From Apostichopus japonicus (taxonomy: Eukaryota > Echinodermata > Holothuroidea > Aspidochirotida > Stichopodidae), in the NCBI RefSeq assembly GCF_037975245.1, contig NC_092562.1, positions 17,995,521-18,059,520 on the forward strand: a DNA stretch of 64,000 nt, read 5' to 3'. Each line of letters opens with the position of its first letter. Position 1 is the stretch's first letter. Made by a program: the position numbers and the translations under genes. Under the pieces are notes generated by a model. That model saw only the letters and a program-made list of their open reading frames with translations, made no database searches and was not told where the DNA came from. Positions 38,001 to 51,383 of the stretch are shown in pieces.

Positions 38001-41000
38001 ACAGTACAGTATATACAGTATATAGTATAGTGTGTTGGGTACTGATTTCATTTTGAAGTCATGGTATGTGTTAATTTGAAGTGACAACTCAAGTTAATGT
38101 TTATGTCTGGGCTTAAATATACATGTGTTTTGTATTGAAAGCAAGTCTTTGAATTAAAATTTTCCAATATTTTATTTCATATTTCAAACGAAAAAATAGC
38201 ACACCTTACATAAGGCCTATTCTTAGTATATACAGTACAGTACAGTACAGTACATATAGTACAGTATATAGTATCGTGTGTTGGGTACTGATTTCATTTT
38301 GAAGTCATGGTATGTGATAATTTCAAGTGACAACTCAAGTTAATGTCTTTGTCTGAGCTTAAATATACATGTCTTTTGTATTGAAAGCAAGTCTTTGAAT
38401 TCAAATTTTCAAATTTTCACTTCATATTTCACAGAAAAAAACTAGCTGACCTTACATTAGGCCTATTCTTAGTATATACAGTACAGTACATACAGTACAG
38501 TATATACAGTATATAGTATAGTGTGTTGGGTACTGATTTCATTTTGAAGTCATGGTATGTGTTAATTTGAAGTGACAACTCAAGTTAATGTCTATGTCTG
38601 GGCTTAAATATACATGTGTTTTGTATTGAAAGCAAGTCTTTGAATTCAAATTTTCAAATTTTCACTTCATATTTCACAGAAAAAACTAGCAGACCTTACA
38701 TTAGGCCTATTCTTAGTATATACAGTACAGTACAGTACATACAGTACAGTATATACAGTATATAGTATAGTGTGTTGGGTACTGATTTCATTTTGAAGTC
38801 ATGGTATGTGTTAATTTGAAGTGACAACTCAAGTTAATGTCTATGTCTGGGCTTAAATATACATGTCTTTTGTATTGAAAGCAAGTCTTTGAATTAAAAT
38901 TTTCAAATTTTCACTTCATATTTCACACAAAACAACTAGCAGACCTTACATAAGGCCTATTCTTAGTATATACAGTACAGTACAGTACATACAGTACAGT
39001 ATATACAGTATATAGTATAGTGTGTTGGGTACTGATTTCATTTTGAAGTCATGGTATGTGATAATTTCAAGTGACAACTCAAGTTAATGTCTTTGTCTGA
39101 GCTTAAATATACATGTGTTTTGTATTGAAAGCAAGTCTTTGAATTCAAATATTCAAATTTTCACTTCATATTTCACAGAAAAAAACTAGCTGACCTTACA
39201 TTAGGCCTATTCTTAGTATATACAGTACAGTACATACAGTACAGTATATACAGTATATAGTATAGTGTGTTGGGTACTGATTTCATTTTGAAGTCATGGT
39301 ATGTGTTAATTTGAAGTGACAACTCAAGTTAATGTTTATGTCTGGGCTTAAATATACATGTGTTTTGTATTGAAAGCAAGTCTTTGAATTAAAATTTTCC
39401 AATATTTTATTTCATATTTCACACGAAAAACTAGCTGACCTTACATAAGGCCTATTCTTAGTATATACAGTACAGTACATACAGTACAGTATATACAGTA
39501 TATAGTATAGTGTGTTGGGTACTGATTTCATTTTGAAGTCATGGTATGTGATAATTTCAAGTGACAACTCAAGTTAATGTCTTTGTCTGAGCTTAAATAT
39601 ACATGTGTTTTGTATTGAAAGCAAGTCTTTGAATTAAAATTTTCCAATATTTTATTTCATATTTCACACGAAAAACTAGCTGACCTTACATAAGGCCTAT
39701 TCTTAGTATATACAGTACAGTACATACAGTACAGTATATACAGTATATAGTATAGTGTGTTGGGTACTGATTTCATTTTGAAGTCATGGTATGTGTTAAT
39801 TTGAAGTGACAACTCAAGTTAATGTCTATGTCTGGGCTTAAATATACATGTGTTTTGTATTGAAAGCAAGTCTTTGAATTAAAATTTTCAAATTTTCACT
39901 TCATATTTCACACAAAAAAACTAGCAGACCTTACATAAGGCCTATTCTTAGTATATACAGTACAGTACATACAGTACAGTATATACAGTATATAGTATAG
40001 TGTGTTGGGTACTGATTTCATTTTGAAGTCATGGTATGTGTTAATTTGAAGTGACAACTCAAGTTAATGTCTATGTCTGGGCTTAAATATACATGTCTTT
40101 TGTATTGAAAGCAAGTCTTTGAATTAAAATTTTCAAATTTTCACTTCATATTTCACACAAAAAAACTAGCAGACCTTACATAAGGCCTATTCTTAGTATA
40201 TACAGTACAGTACAGTACATACAGTACAGTATATACAGTATATAGTATAGTGTGTTGGGTACTGATTTCATTTTGAAGTCATGGTATGTGATAATTTCAA
40301 GTGACAACTCAAGTTAATGTCTTTGTCTGAGCTTAAATATACATGTGTTTTGTATTGAAAGCAAGTCTTTGAATTCAAATATTCAAATTTTTACTTCATA
40401 TTTCACACAAAAAAACTAGCAGACCTTACATAATGCCTATTCTTAGTATATACAGTACAGTACATACAGTACAGTATATACAGTATATAGTATAGTGTGT
40501 TGGGTACTGATTTCATTTTGAAGTCATGGTATGTGTTAATTTGAAGTGACAACTCAAGTTAATGTCTATGTCTGGGCTTAAATATACATGTCTTTTGTAT
40601 TGAAAGCAAGTCTTTGAATTAAAATTTTCAAATTTTCACTTCATATTTCACACAAAACAACTAGCAGACCTTACATAAGGCCTATTCTTAGTATATACAG
40701 TACAGTACAGTACATACAGTACAGTATATACAGTATATAGTATAGTGTGTTGGGTACTGATTTCATTTTGAAGTCATGGTATGTGATAATTTCAAGTGAC
40801 AACTCAAGTTAATGTCTTTGTCTGAGCTTAAATATACATGTGTTTTGTATTGAAAGCAAGTCTTTGAATTCAAATTTTCAAATTTTCACTTCATATTTCA
40901 CAGAAAAAAACTAGCTGACCTTACATTAGGCCTATTCTTAGTATATACAGTACAGTACATACAGTACAGTATATACAGTATATAGTATAGTGTGTTGGGT

Positions 41001-44000
41001 ACTGATTTCATTTTGAAGTCATGGTATGTGTTAATTTGAAGTGACAACTCAAGTTAATGTTTATGTCTGGGCTTAAATATACATGTGTTTTGTATTGAAA
41101 GCAAGTCTTTGAATTAAAATTTTCCAATATTTTATTTCATATTTCACACGAAAAACTAGCTGACCTTACATAAGGCCTATTCTTAGTATATACAGTACAG
41201 TACATACAGTACAGTATATACAGTATATAGTATAGTGTGTTGGGTACTGATTTCATTTTGAAGTCATGGTATGTGTTAATTTCAAGTGACAACTCAAGTT
41301 AATGTCTATGTCTGGGCTTAAATATACATGTCTTTTGTATTGAAAGCAAGTCTTTGAATTAAAATTTTCAAATTTTCACTTATTTCACACAAAAAAACTA
41401 GCAGACCTTACATAAGGCCTATTCTTAGTATATACAGTACAGTACATACAGTACAGTATATACAGTATATAGTATAGTGTGTTGGGTACTGATTTCATTT
41501 TGAAGTCATGGTATGTGTTAATTTGAAGTGACAACTCAAGTTAATGTCTATGTCTGGGCTTAAATATACATGTCTTTTGTATTGAAAGCAAGTCTTTGAA
41601 TTAAAATTTTCAAATTTTCACTTCATATTTCACACAAAAAAACTAGCAGACCTTACATAAGGCCTATTCTTAGTATATACAGTACAGTACAGTACATACA
41701 GTACAGTACAGTATATACAGTATATAGTATAGTGTGTTGGGTACTGATTTCATTTTGAAGTCATGGTATGTGATAATTTCAAGTGACAACTCAAGTTAAT
41801 GTCTTTGTCTGAGCTTAAATATATATGTGTTTTGTATTGAAAGCAAGTCTTTGAATTCAAATTTTCAAATTTTCACTTCATATTTCACAGAAAAAAACTA
41901 GCTGACCTTACATTAGGCCTATTCTTAGTATATACAGTACAGTACATACAGTACAGTATATACAGTATATAGTATAGTGTGTTGGGTACTGATTTCATTT
42001 TGAAGTCATGGTATGTGTTAATTTGAAGTGACAACTCAAGTTAATGTTTATGTCTGGGCTTAAATATACATGTGTTTTGTATTGAAAGCAAGTCTTTGAA
42101 TTCAAATTTTCCAATATTTTATTTCATATTTCAAACGAAAAAATAGCACACCTTACATAAGGCCTATTCTTAGTATATACAGTACAGTACAGTACAGTAC
42201 ATATAGTACAGTATATAGTATCGTGTGTTGGGTACTGATTTCATTTTGAAGTCATGGTATGTGATAATTTCAAGTGACAACTCAAGTTAATGTCTTTGTC
42301 TGAGCTTAAATATACATGTCTTTTGTATTGAAAGCAAGTCTTTGAATTCAAATTTTCAAATTTTCACTTCATATTTCACAGAAAAAAACTAGCTGACCTT
42401 ACATTAGGCCTATTCTTAGTATATACAGTACAGTACATACAGTACAGTATATACAGTATATAGTATAGTGTGTTGGGTACTGATTTCATTTTGAAGTCAT
42501 GGTATGTGTTAATTTGAAGTGACAACTCAAGTTAATGTCTATGTCTGGGCTTAAATATACATGTGTTTTGTATTGAAAGCAAGTCTTTGAATTAAAATTT
42601 TCAAATTTTCACTTCATATTTCACAGAAAAAACTAGCAGACCTTACATTAGGCCTATTCTTAGTATATACAGTACAGTACAGTACATACAGTACAGTATA
42701 TACAGTATATAGTATAGTGTGTTGGGTACTGATTTCATTTTGAAGTCATGGTATGTGATAATTTCAAGTGACAACTCAAGTTAATGTCTTTGTCTGAGCT
42801 TAAATATACATGTGTTTTGTATTGAAAGCAAGTCTTTGAATTCAAGTTTTCAAATTTTCACTTCATATTTCACAGAAAAAAACTAGCTGACCTTACATTA
42901 GGCCTATTCTTAGTATATACAGTACAGTACATACAGTACAGTATATACAGTATATAGTATAGTGTGTTGGGTACTGATTTCATTTTGAAGTCATGGTATG
43001 TGTTAATTTGAAGTGACAACTCAAGTTAATGTTTATGTCTGGGCTTAAATATACATGTGTTTTGTATTGAAAGCAAGTCTTTGAATTAAAATTTTCCAAT
43101 ATTTTATTTCATATTTCACACGAAAAACTAGCTGACCTTACATAAGGCCTATTCTTAGTATATACAGTACAGTACATACAGTACAGTATATACAGTATAT
43201 AGTATAGTGTGTTGGGTACTGATTTCATTTTGAAGTCATGGTATGTGTTAATTTCAAGTGACAACTCAAGTTAATGTCTATGTCTGGGCTTAAATATACA
43301 TGTCTTTTGTATTGAAAGCAAGTCTTTGAATTAAAATTTTCAAATTTTCACTTCATATTTCACACAAAAAAACTAGCAGACCTTACATAAGGCCTATTCT
43401 TAGTATATACAGTACAGTACATACAGTACAGTATATACAGTATATAGTATAGTGTGTTGGGTACTGATTTCATTTTGAAGTCATGGTATGTGTTAATTTG
43501 AAGTGACAACTCAAGTTAATGTCTATGTCTGGGCTTAAATATACATGTCTTTTGTATTGAAAGCAAGTCTTTGAATTAAAATTTTCAAATTTTCACTTCA
43601 TATTTCACACAAAAAAACTAGCAGACCTTACATAAGGCCTATTCTTAGTATATACAGTACAGTACAGTACATACAGTACAGTATATACAGTATATAGTAT
43701 AGTGTGTTGGGTACTGATTTCATTTTGAAGTCATGGTATGTGATAATTTCAAGTGACAACTCAAGTTAATGTCTTTGTCTGAGCTTAAATATATATGTGT
43801 TTTGTATTGAAAGCAAGTCTTTGAATTCAAATTTTCAAATTTTCACTTCATATTTCACAGAAAAAAACTAGCTGACCTTACATTAGGCCTATTCTTAGTA
43901 TATACAGTACAGTACATACAGTACAGTATATACAGTATATAGTATAGTGTGTTGGGTACTGATTTCATTTTGAAGTCATGGTATGTGTTAATTTGAAGTG

Positions 44001-45379
44001 ACAACTCAAGTTAATGTTTATGTCTGGGCTTAAATATACATGTGTTTTGTATTGAAAGCAAGTCTTTGAATTCAAATTTTCCAATATTTTATTTCATATT
44101 TCAAACGAAAAAATAGCACACCTTACATAAGGCCTATTCTTAGTATATACAGTACAGTACAGTACAGTACATATAGTACAGTATATAGTATCGTGTGTTG
44201 GGTACTGATTTCATTTTGAAGTCATGGTATGTGATAATTTCAAGTGACAACTCAAGTTAATGTCTTTGTCTGAGCTTAAATATACATGTCTTTTGTATTG
44301 AAAGCAAGTCTTTGAATTCAAATTTTCAAATTTTCACTTCATATTTCACAGAAAAAAACTAGCTGACCTTACATTAGGCCTATTCTTAGTATATACAGTA
44401 CAGTACATACAGTACAGTATATACAGTATATAGTATAGTGTGTTGGGTACTGATTTCATTTTGAAGTCATGGTATGTGTTAATTTGAAGTGACAACTCAA
44501 GTTAATGTCTATGTCTGGGCTTAAATATACATGTGTTTTGTATTGAAAGCAAGTCTTTGAATTAAAATTTTCAAATTTTCACTTCATATTTCACAGAAAA
44601 AACTAGCAGACCTTACATTAGGCCTATTCTTAGTATATACAGTACAGTACAGTACATACAGTACAGTATATACAGTATATAGTATAGTGTGTTGGGTACT
44701 GATTTCATTTTGAAATCATGGTATGTGTTAATTTGAAGTGACAACTCAAGTTAATGTCTATGTCTGGGCTTAAATATACATGTCTTTTGTATTGAAAGCA
44801 AGTCTTTGAATTAAAATTTTCAAATTTTCACTTCATATTTCACACAAAAAAACTAGCAGACCTTACATAAGGCCTATTCTTAGTATATACAGTACAGTAC
44901 AGTACATACAGTACAGTATATACAGTATATAGTATAGTGTGTTGGGTACTGATTTCATTTTGAAGTCATGGTATGTGATAATTTCAAGTGACAACTCAAG
45001 TTAATGTCTTTATCTGAGCTTAAATATACATGTGTTTTGTATTGAAAGCAAGTCTTTGAATTCAAATTTTCAAATTTTCACTTCATATTTCACAGAAAAA
45101 AACTAGCTGACCTTACATTAGGCCTATTCTTAGTATATACAGTACAGTACATACATTACAGTATATACAGTATATAGTATAGTGTGTTGGGTACTGATTT
45201 CATTTTGAAGTCATGGTATGTGTTAATTTGAAGTGACAACTCAAGTTAATGTTCATGTCTGGGCTTAAATATACATGTGTTTTGTATTGAAAGCAAGTCT
45301 TTGAATTCAAATTTTCCAATATTTTATTTCATATTTCAAACGAAAAAATAGCACACCTTACATAAGGCCTATTCTTAGT

Positions 45380-46212
45380 GGGTACACGTTTTCAGTCCGA
45401 CAAGTTTTCAGTCCGAAAATAAAATACACGTTCTCAGTCCGAAAAAACGAGTTTTCAGTCCGACACGTTTTCAGTCCGAAAATAAAATTCACGTTTTCAG
45501 TCCGAAAATAAAATTCACGTTTTCAGTCCGAAAATAAAATTCACGTTTTCAGTCCGAAAATGAAATACACATTTTCAGTCCGAAAATGAGAAACACGTTT
45601 TCAGTTTGGGAATGAAAGCAGTTTTAATGCCATAATATCACCAATAAACGAACTGATAGTAAAAAAATCGATTGAATCTTTTGTATTAAGTCTCACATCA
45701 CCGGCCGCAACAAAGACTTGGGACCCCTTAACAACTATCAGTTCTACAAACATGTAATCCGTTCTTCGCTCCTTAATCAGCTTCCTGTATAGTCATGGTT
45801 TGTTTGGCTCTAATTCCATCAATGCAATTTACACTTTAAACCTAGCGTCATACTTTCATTGTGTTTCATTTTGTACTTTTCATTCAACTACCAATATTGC
45901 TGACGAAGGTCTCAGGGGACCGAAAATTCCAATATATTTTCTAAAACTTAACTCCTTATTTGTCAATTATGAGTAAATACGAAAGATTCAATCGATATCT
46001 TTACTATCAGTTCGGGCTGTCACATTTTATTGGTGATATTATGGCATTAAAACTGCTTTCACTCCCCAACTGAAAACATTTTCGGACTGAAAACGTGTAT
46101 TTTATTTTCGGACTAAAAACGTGTATTTCATTTTCGGACTGAAAACGTGTATTTCATTTTCGGACTGAAAACTTGTCGGACTGAAAACTTGTCGGACTGA
46201 GGGGTGTACCCC
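45380..46212 (+). mobile_element. Foldback element, family 2, copy 1 (833 bp)
   Basis: Inserted in a monomer at TTCTTAGT, present on both sides (45372-45379 and 46213-46220): an 8-bp target duplication. Ends are GGGTACAC and GTGTACCC(C). The long inverted arms (about 250 bp) consist of 26-bp repeats of a CACGTTTTCAGTCCGAAAAT type, then a unique inverted part (CAGTTTTAATGCCATAATAT against ATATTATGGCATTAAAACTG). The roughly 300-bp centre has no open frame. The 8-bp duplication suggests hAT-like mobilisation. Contains CTGACGA, hairpin, GAAA at 45900-45925. Confidence 0.9.
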
Positions 46213-46364
46213 TTCTTAGTATATACAGTACAGTACAGTACAGTACATACAGTACAGTATATACAGTATATAGTATCGTGTGTTGGGTACTGATTTCATT
46301 TTGAAGTCATGGTATGTGATAATTTCAAGTGACAACTCAAGTTAATGTCTTTGTCTGAGCTTAA

Positions 46365-46980
46365 AGCAGCATTTTGCGTCCTTTTCTATGATTTTTCTCA
46401 ACCTCACTGATTCCACTTTGCCATAACGACATACATAACTAGCTAATCTATTTATATTTTACTTCAAATGGTGGCATAAAAGTCGAAAAAATTGCAACTT
46501 TCAACTTTGTTGTTCTCCAAGATATTTTCCGTTGGGAACCCAATAAACCTCGCCCATAATATGAATATTTAAACACTACGAACGTCATTGACAGATACGT
46601 AATATAACACCACGCTTGATTTGTGTACAGTCTATATGGCAGTTGTACCAGGGAGTTGCATAACAACTCCCTGGTACAACCAACGCGAAGTCTTGAATCT
46701 ATTTTTAGCAACGGCTCATAACTAAACCTTCATCTCTGATTGGTTGAATTCAAACTAGTGGGTTTGGCGGAATTGTATGCGATTAATTTTAACTGTGAAA
46801 TTTGTCGAGGACACTCTTCTCATTTATCGACATAAATCGTTAATTACTCGCTAATTAACGCTCTTGGCAGGGTGAAACTTGGATGGTATCTTAGATTGCT
46901 GTTTTATGATTGATACATGTAAAAAAATCGATGCACATGTTAAAAAAGTGGAAAAAAGCGACCCAACGCAAAATGCTGCT
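46365..46980 (+). mobile_element. TTAA-type MITE, copy 1 (616 bp)
   Basis: Flanked by TTAA on both sides (46361-46364 and 46981-46984), with perfect 15-bp terminal inverted repeats AGCAGCATTTTGCGT and ACGCAAAATGCTGCT. Removing the element and one TTAA restores the satellite sequence GAGCTTAAATATAC exactly. TTAA targets are typical of piggyBac-type transposases. There is no transposase; an 87-codon reverse frame at 46448-46711 lies within it and has no known motif. A 17-bp-arm hairpin sits at 46642-46680. Confidence 0.92.
46642..46680. repeat. Perfect hairpin inside the MITE
   Basis: GTTGTACCAGGGAGTTG, 5-nt loop, then the exact reverse complement. The same GGGAGTTG core pairs with CAACTCCC in two more hairpins at about 54700-54726 and 54807-54830, outside the MITE. 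Confidence 0.9.
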
Positions 46981-49813
46981 TTAAATATACATGTGTTTTG
47001 TATTGAAAGCAAGTCTTTGAATTCAAATTTTCAAATTTTCACTTCATATTTCACAGAAAAAAACTAGCTGACCTTACATTAGGCCTATTCTTAGTATATA
47101 CAGTACAGTACATACAGTACAGTATATACAGTATATAGTATAGTGTGTTGGGTACTGATTTCATTTTGAAGTCATGGTATGTGTTAATTTGAAGTGACAA
47201 CTCAAGTTAATGTTTATGTCTGGGCTTAAATATACATGTGTTTTGTATTGAAAGCAAGTCTTTGAATTCAAATTTTCCAATATTTTATTTCATATTTCAA
47301 ACGAAAAAATAGCACACCTTACATAAGGCCTATTCTTAGTATATACAGTACAGTACAGTACAGTACAGTACATATAGTACAGTATATAGTATCGTGTGTT
47401 GGGTACTGATTTCATTTTGAAGTCATGGTATGTGATAATTTCAAGTGACAACTCAAGTTAATGTCTTTGTCTGAGCTTAAATATACATGTCTTTTGTATT
47501 GAAAGCAAGTCTTTGAATTCAAATTTTCAAATTTTCACTTCATATTTCACAGAAAAAAACTAGCTGACCTTACATTAGGCCTATTCTTAGTATATACAGT
47601 ACAGTACATACAGTACAGTATATACAGTATATAGTATAGTGTGTTGGGTACTGATTTCATTTTGAAGTCATGGTATGTGTTAATTTGAAGTGACAACTCA
47701 AGTTAATGTCTATGTCTGGGCTTAAATATACATGTGTTTTGTATTGAAAGCAAGTCTTTGAATTCAAATTTTCAAATTTTTACTTCATATTTCACACAAA
47801 ACAACTAGCAGACCTTACATAAGGCCTATTCTTAGTATATACAGTACAGTACAGTACAGTACATACAGTACAGTATATACAGTATATAGTATAGTGTGTT
47901 GGGTACTGATTTCATTTTGAAGTCATGGTATGTGATAATTTCAAGTGAAAACTCAAGTTAATGTCTTTGTCTGAGCTTAAATATACATGTGTTTTGTATT
48001 GAAAGCAAGTCTTTGAATTCAAATTTTCAAATATTTTATTTCATATTTCACACGAAAAACTAGCTGACCTTACATAAGGCCTATTCTTAGTATATACAGT
48101 ACAGTACATACAGTACAGTATATACAGTATATAGTATAGTGTGTTGGGTACTGATTTCATTTTGAAGTCATGGTATGTGTTAATTTGAAGTGACAACTCA
48201 AGTTAATGTCTATGTCTGGGCTTAAATATACATGTCTTTTGTATTGAAAGCAAGTCTTTGAATTCAAATTTTCACTTCATATTTCACACAAAAAAACTAG
48301 CAGACCTTACATTAGGCCTATTCTTAGTATATACAGTACAGTACAGTACATACAGTACAGTATATACAGTATATAGTATAGTGTGTTGGGTACTGATTTC
48401 ATTTTGAAGTCATGGTATGTGATAATTTCAAGTGACAACTCAAGTTAATGTCTTTGTCTGAGCTTAAATATACATGTGTTTTGTATTGAAAGCAAGTCTT
48501 TGAATTCAAATTTTCAAATTTTCACTTCATATTTCACAGAAAAAAACTAGCTGACCTTACATTAGGCCTATTCTTAGTACATACAGTACAGTACATACAG
48601 TACAGTATATACAGTATATAGTATAGTGTGTTGGGTACTGATTTCATTTTGAAGTCATGGTATGTGTTAATTTGAAGTGACAACTCAAGTTAATGTTTAT
48701 GTCTGGGCTTAAATATACATGTGTTTTGTATTGAAAGCAAGTCTTTGAATTCAAATTTTCCAATATTTTATTTCATATTTCAAACGAAAAAATAGCACAC
48801 CTTACATAAGGCCTATTCTTAGTATATACAGTACAGTACAGTACAGTACATATAGTACAGTATATAGTATCGTGTGTTGGGTACTGATTTCATTTTGAAG
48901 TCATGGTATGTGTTAATTTCAAGTGACAACTCAAGTTAATGTCTATGTCTGGGCTTAAATATACATGTGTTTTGTATTGAAAGCAAGTCTTTGAATTCAA
49001 ATTTTCAAATTTTCACTTCATATTTCACAGAAAAAACTAGCAGACCTTACATTAGGCCTATTCTTAGTATATACAGTACAGTACAGTACATACAGTACAG
49101 TATATACAGTATATAGTATAGTGTGTTGGGTACTGATTTCATTTTGAAGTCATGGTATGTGTTAATTTGAAGTGACAACTCAAGTTAATGTCTATGTCTG
49201 GGCTTAAATATACATGTCTTTTGTATTGAAAGCAAGTCTTTGAATTAAAATTTTCAAATTTTCACTTCATATTTCACACAAAAAAACTAGCAGACCTTAC
49301 ATAAGGCCTATTCTTAGTATATACAGTACAGTACAGTACATACAGTACAGTATATACAGTATATAGTATAGTGTGTTGGGTACTGATTTCATTTTGAAGT
49401 CATGGTATGTGATAATTTAAAGTGACAACTCAAGTTAATGTCTTTATCTGAGCTTAAATATACATGTGTTTTGTATTGAAAGCAAGTCTTTGAATTCAAA
49501 TTTTCAAATTTTCACTTCATATTTCACAGAAAAAAACTAGCTGACCTTACATTAGGCCTATTCTTAGTATATACAGTACAGTACATACATTACAGTATAT
49601 ACAGTATATAGTATAGTGTGTTGGGTACTGATTTCATTTTGAAGTCATGGTATGTGTTAATTTGAAGTGACAACTCAAGTTAATGTTTATGTCTGGGCTT
49701 AAATATACATGTGTTTTGTATTGAAAGCAAGTCTTTGAATTCAAATTTTCCAATATTTTATTTCATATTTCAAACGAAAAAATAGCACACCTTACATAAG
49801 GCCTATTCTTAGT

Positions 49814-50620
49814 GGGTACACGTTTTCAGTCCGACAAGTTTTCAGTCCGAAAATAAAATACACGTTCTCAGTCCGAAAAAACGAGTTTTCAGTCCGACAC
49901 GTTTTCAGTCCGAAAATAAAATTCACGTTTTCAGTCCGAAAATAAAATTCACGTTTTCAGTCCGAAAATGAAATACACGTTTTCAGTCCGAAAATGAGAA
50001 ACACGTTTTCAGTTTGGGAATGAAAGCAGTTTTAATGCCATAATATCACCAATAAACGAACTGATAGTAAAAAAATCGATTGAATCTTTTGTATTAAGTC
50101 TCACATCACCGGCCGCAACAAAGACTTGGGACCCCTTAACAACTATCAGTTCTACAAACATGTAATCCGTTCTTCGCTCCTTAATCAGCTTCCTGTATAG
50201 TCATGGTTTGTTTGGCTCTAATTCCATCAATGCAATTTACACTTTAAACCTAGCGTCATACTTTCATTGTGTTTCATTTTGTACTTTTCATTCAACTACC
50301 AATATTGCTGACGAAGGTCTCAGGGGACCGAAAATTCCAATATATTTTCTAAAACTTAACTCCTTATTTGTCAATTATGAGTAAATACGAAAGATTCAAT
50401 CGATATCTTTACTATCAGTTCGGGCTGTCACATTTTATTGGTGATATTATGGCATTAAAACTGCTTTCACTCCCCAACTGAAAACATTTTCGGACTGAAA
50501 ACGTGTATTTTATTTTCGGACTAAAAACGTGTATTTCATTTTCGGACTGAAAACGTGTATTTCATTTTCGGACTGAAAACTTGTCGGACTGAAAACTTGT
50601 CGGACTGAGGGGTGTACCCC
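49814..50620 (+). mobile_element. Foldback element, family 2, copy 2 (807 bp)
   Basis: Near-identical to the copy at 45380, with one fewer 26-bp subterminal repeat. It has the same flanking TTCTTAGT, so it arose by duplication of the block and not by a new insertion. Confidence 0.9.
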
Positions 50621-50767
50621 TTCTTAGTATATACAGTACAGTACAGTACATACAGTACAGTATATACAGTATATAGTATCGTGTGTTGGGTACTGATTTC
50701 ATTTTGAAGTCATGGTATGTGATAATTTCAAGTGACAACTCAAGTTAATGTCTTTGTCTGAGCTTAA

Positions 50768-51383
50768 AGCAGCATTTTGCATCCTTTTCTATGATTTTTC
50801 TCAACCTCACTGATTCCACTTTGCCATAACGACATACATAACTAGCTAATCTATTTATATTTTACTTCAAATGGTGGCATAAAAGTCGAAAAAATTGCAA
50901 CTTTCAACTTTGTTGTTCTCCAAGATATTTTCCGTTGGGAACCCAATAAACCTCGCCCATAATATGAATATTTAAACACTACGAACGTCATTGACAGATA
51001 CGTAATATAACACCACGCTTGATTTGTGTACAGTCTATATGGCAGTTGTACCAGGGAGTTGCATAACAACTCCCTGGTACAACCAACGCGAAGTCTTGAA
51101 TCTATTTTTAGCAACGGCTCATAACTAAACCTTCATCTCTGATTGGTTGAATTCAAACTAGTGGGTTTGGCGGAATTGTATGCGATTAATTTTAACTGTG
51201 AAATTTGTCGAGGACACTCTTCTCATTTATCGACATAAATCGTTAATTACTCGCTAATTAACGCTCTTGGCAGGGTGAAACTTGGATGGTATCTTAGATT
51301 GCTGTTTTATGATTGATACATGTAAAAAAATCGATGCACATGTTAAAAAAGTGGAAAAAAGCGACCCAACGCAAAATGCTGCT
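50768..51383 (+). mobile_element. TTAA-type MITE, copy 2 (616 bp)
   Basis: Same length and TTAA flanks (50764-50767 and 51384-51387) as copy 1. One difference lies in the left terminal repeat (TTTTGCATCC in place of TTTTGCGTCC). Its hairpin is at 51045-51083. Confidence 0.92.

Noticed and set aside
46448-47067. 87-codon and 62-codon frames that recur at 50851 and 51282
   Set aside because: Their recurrence is due to the duplicated 4.4-kb block. They overlap the MITE and its flank and have no transposase motif.
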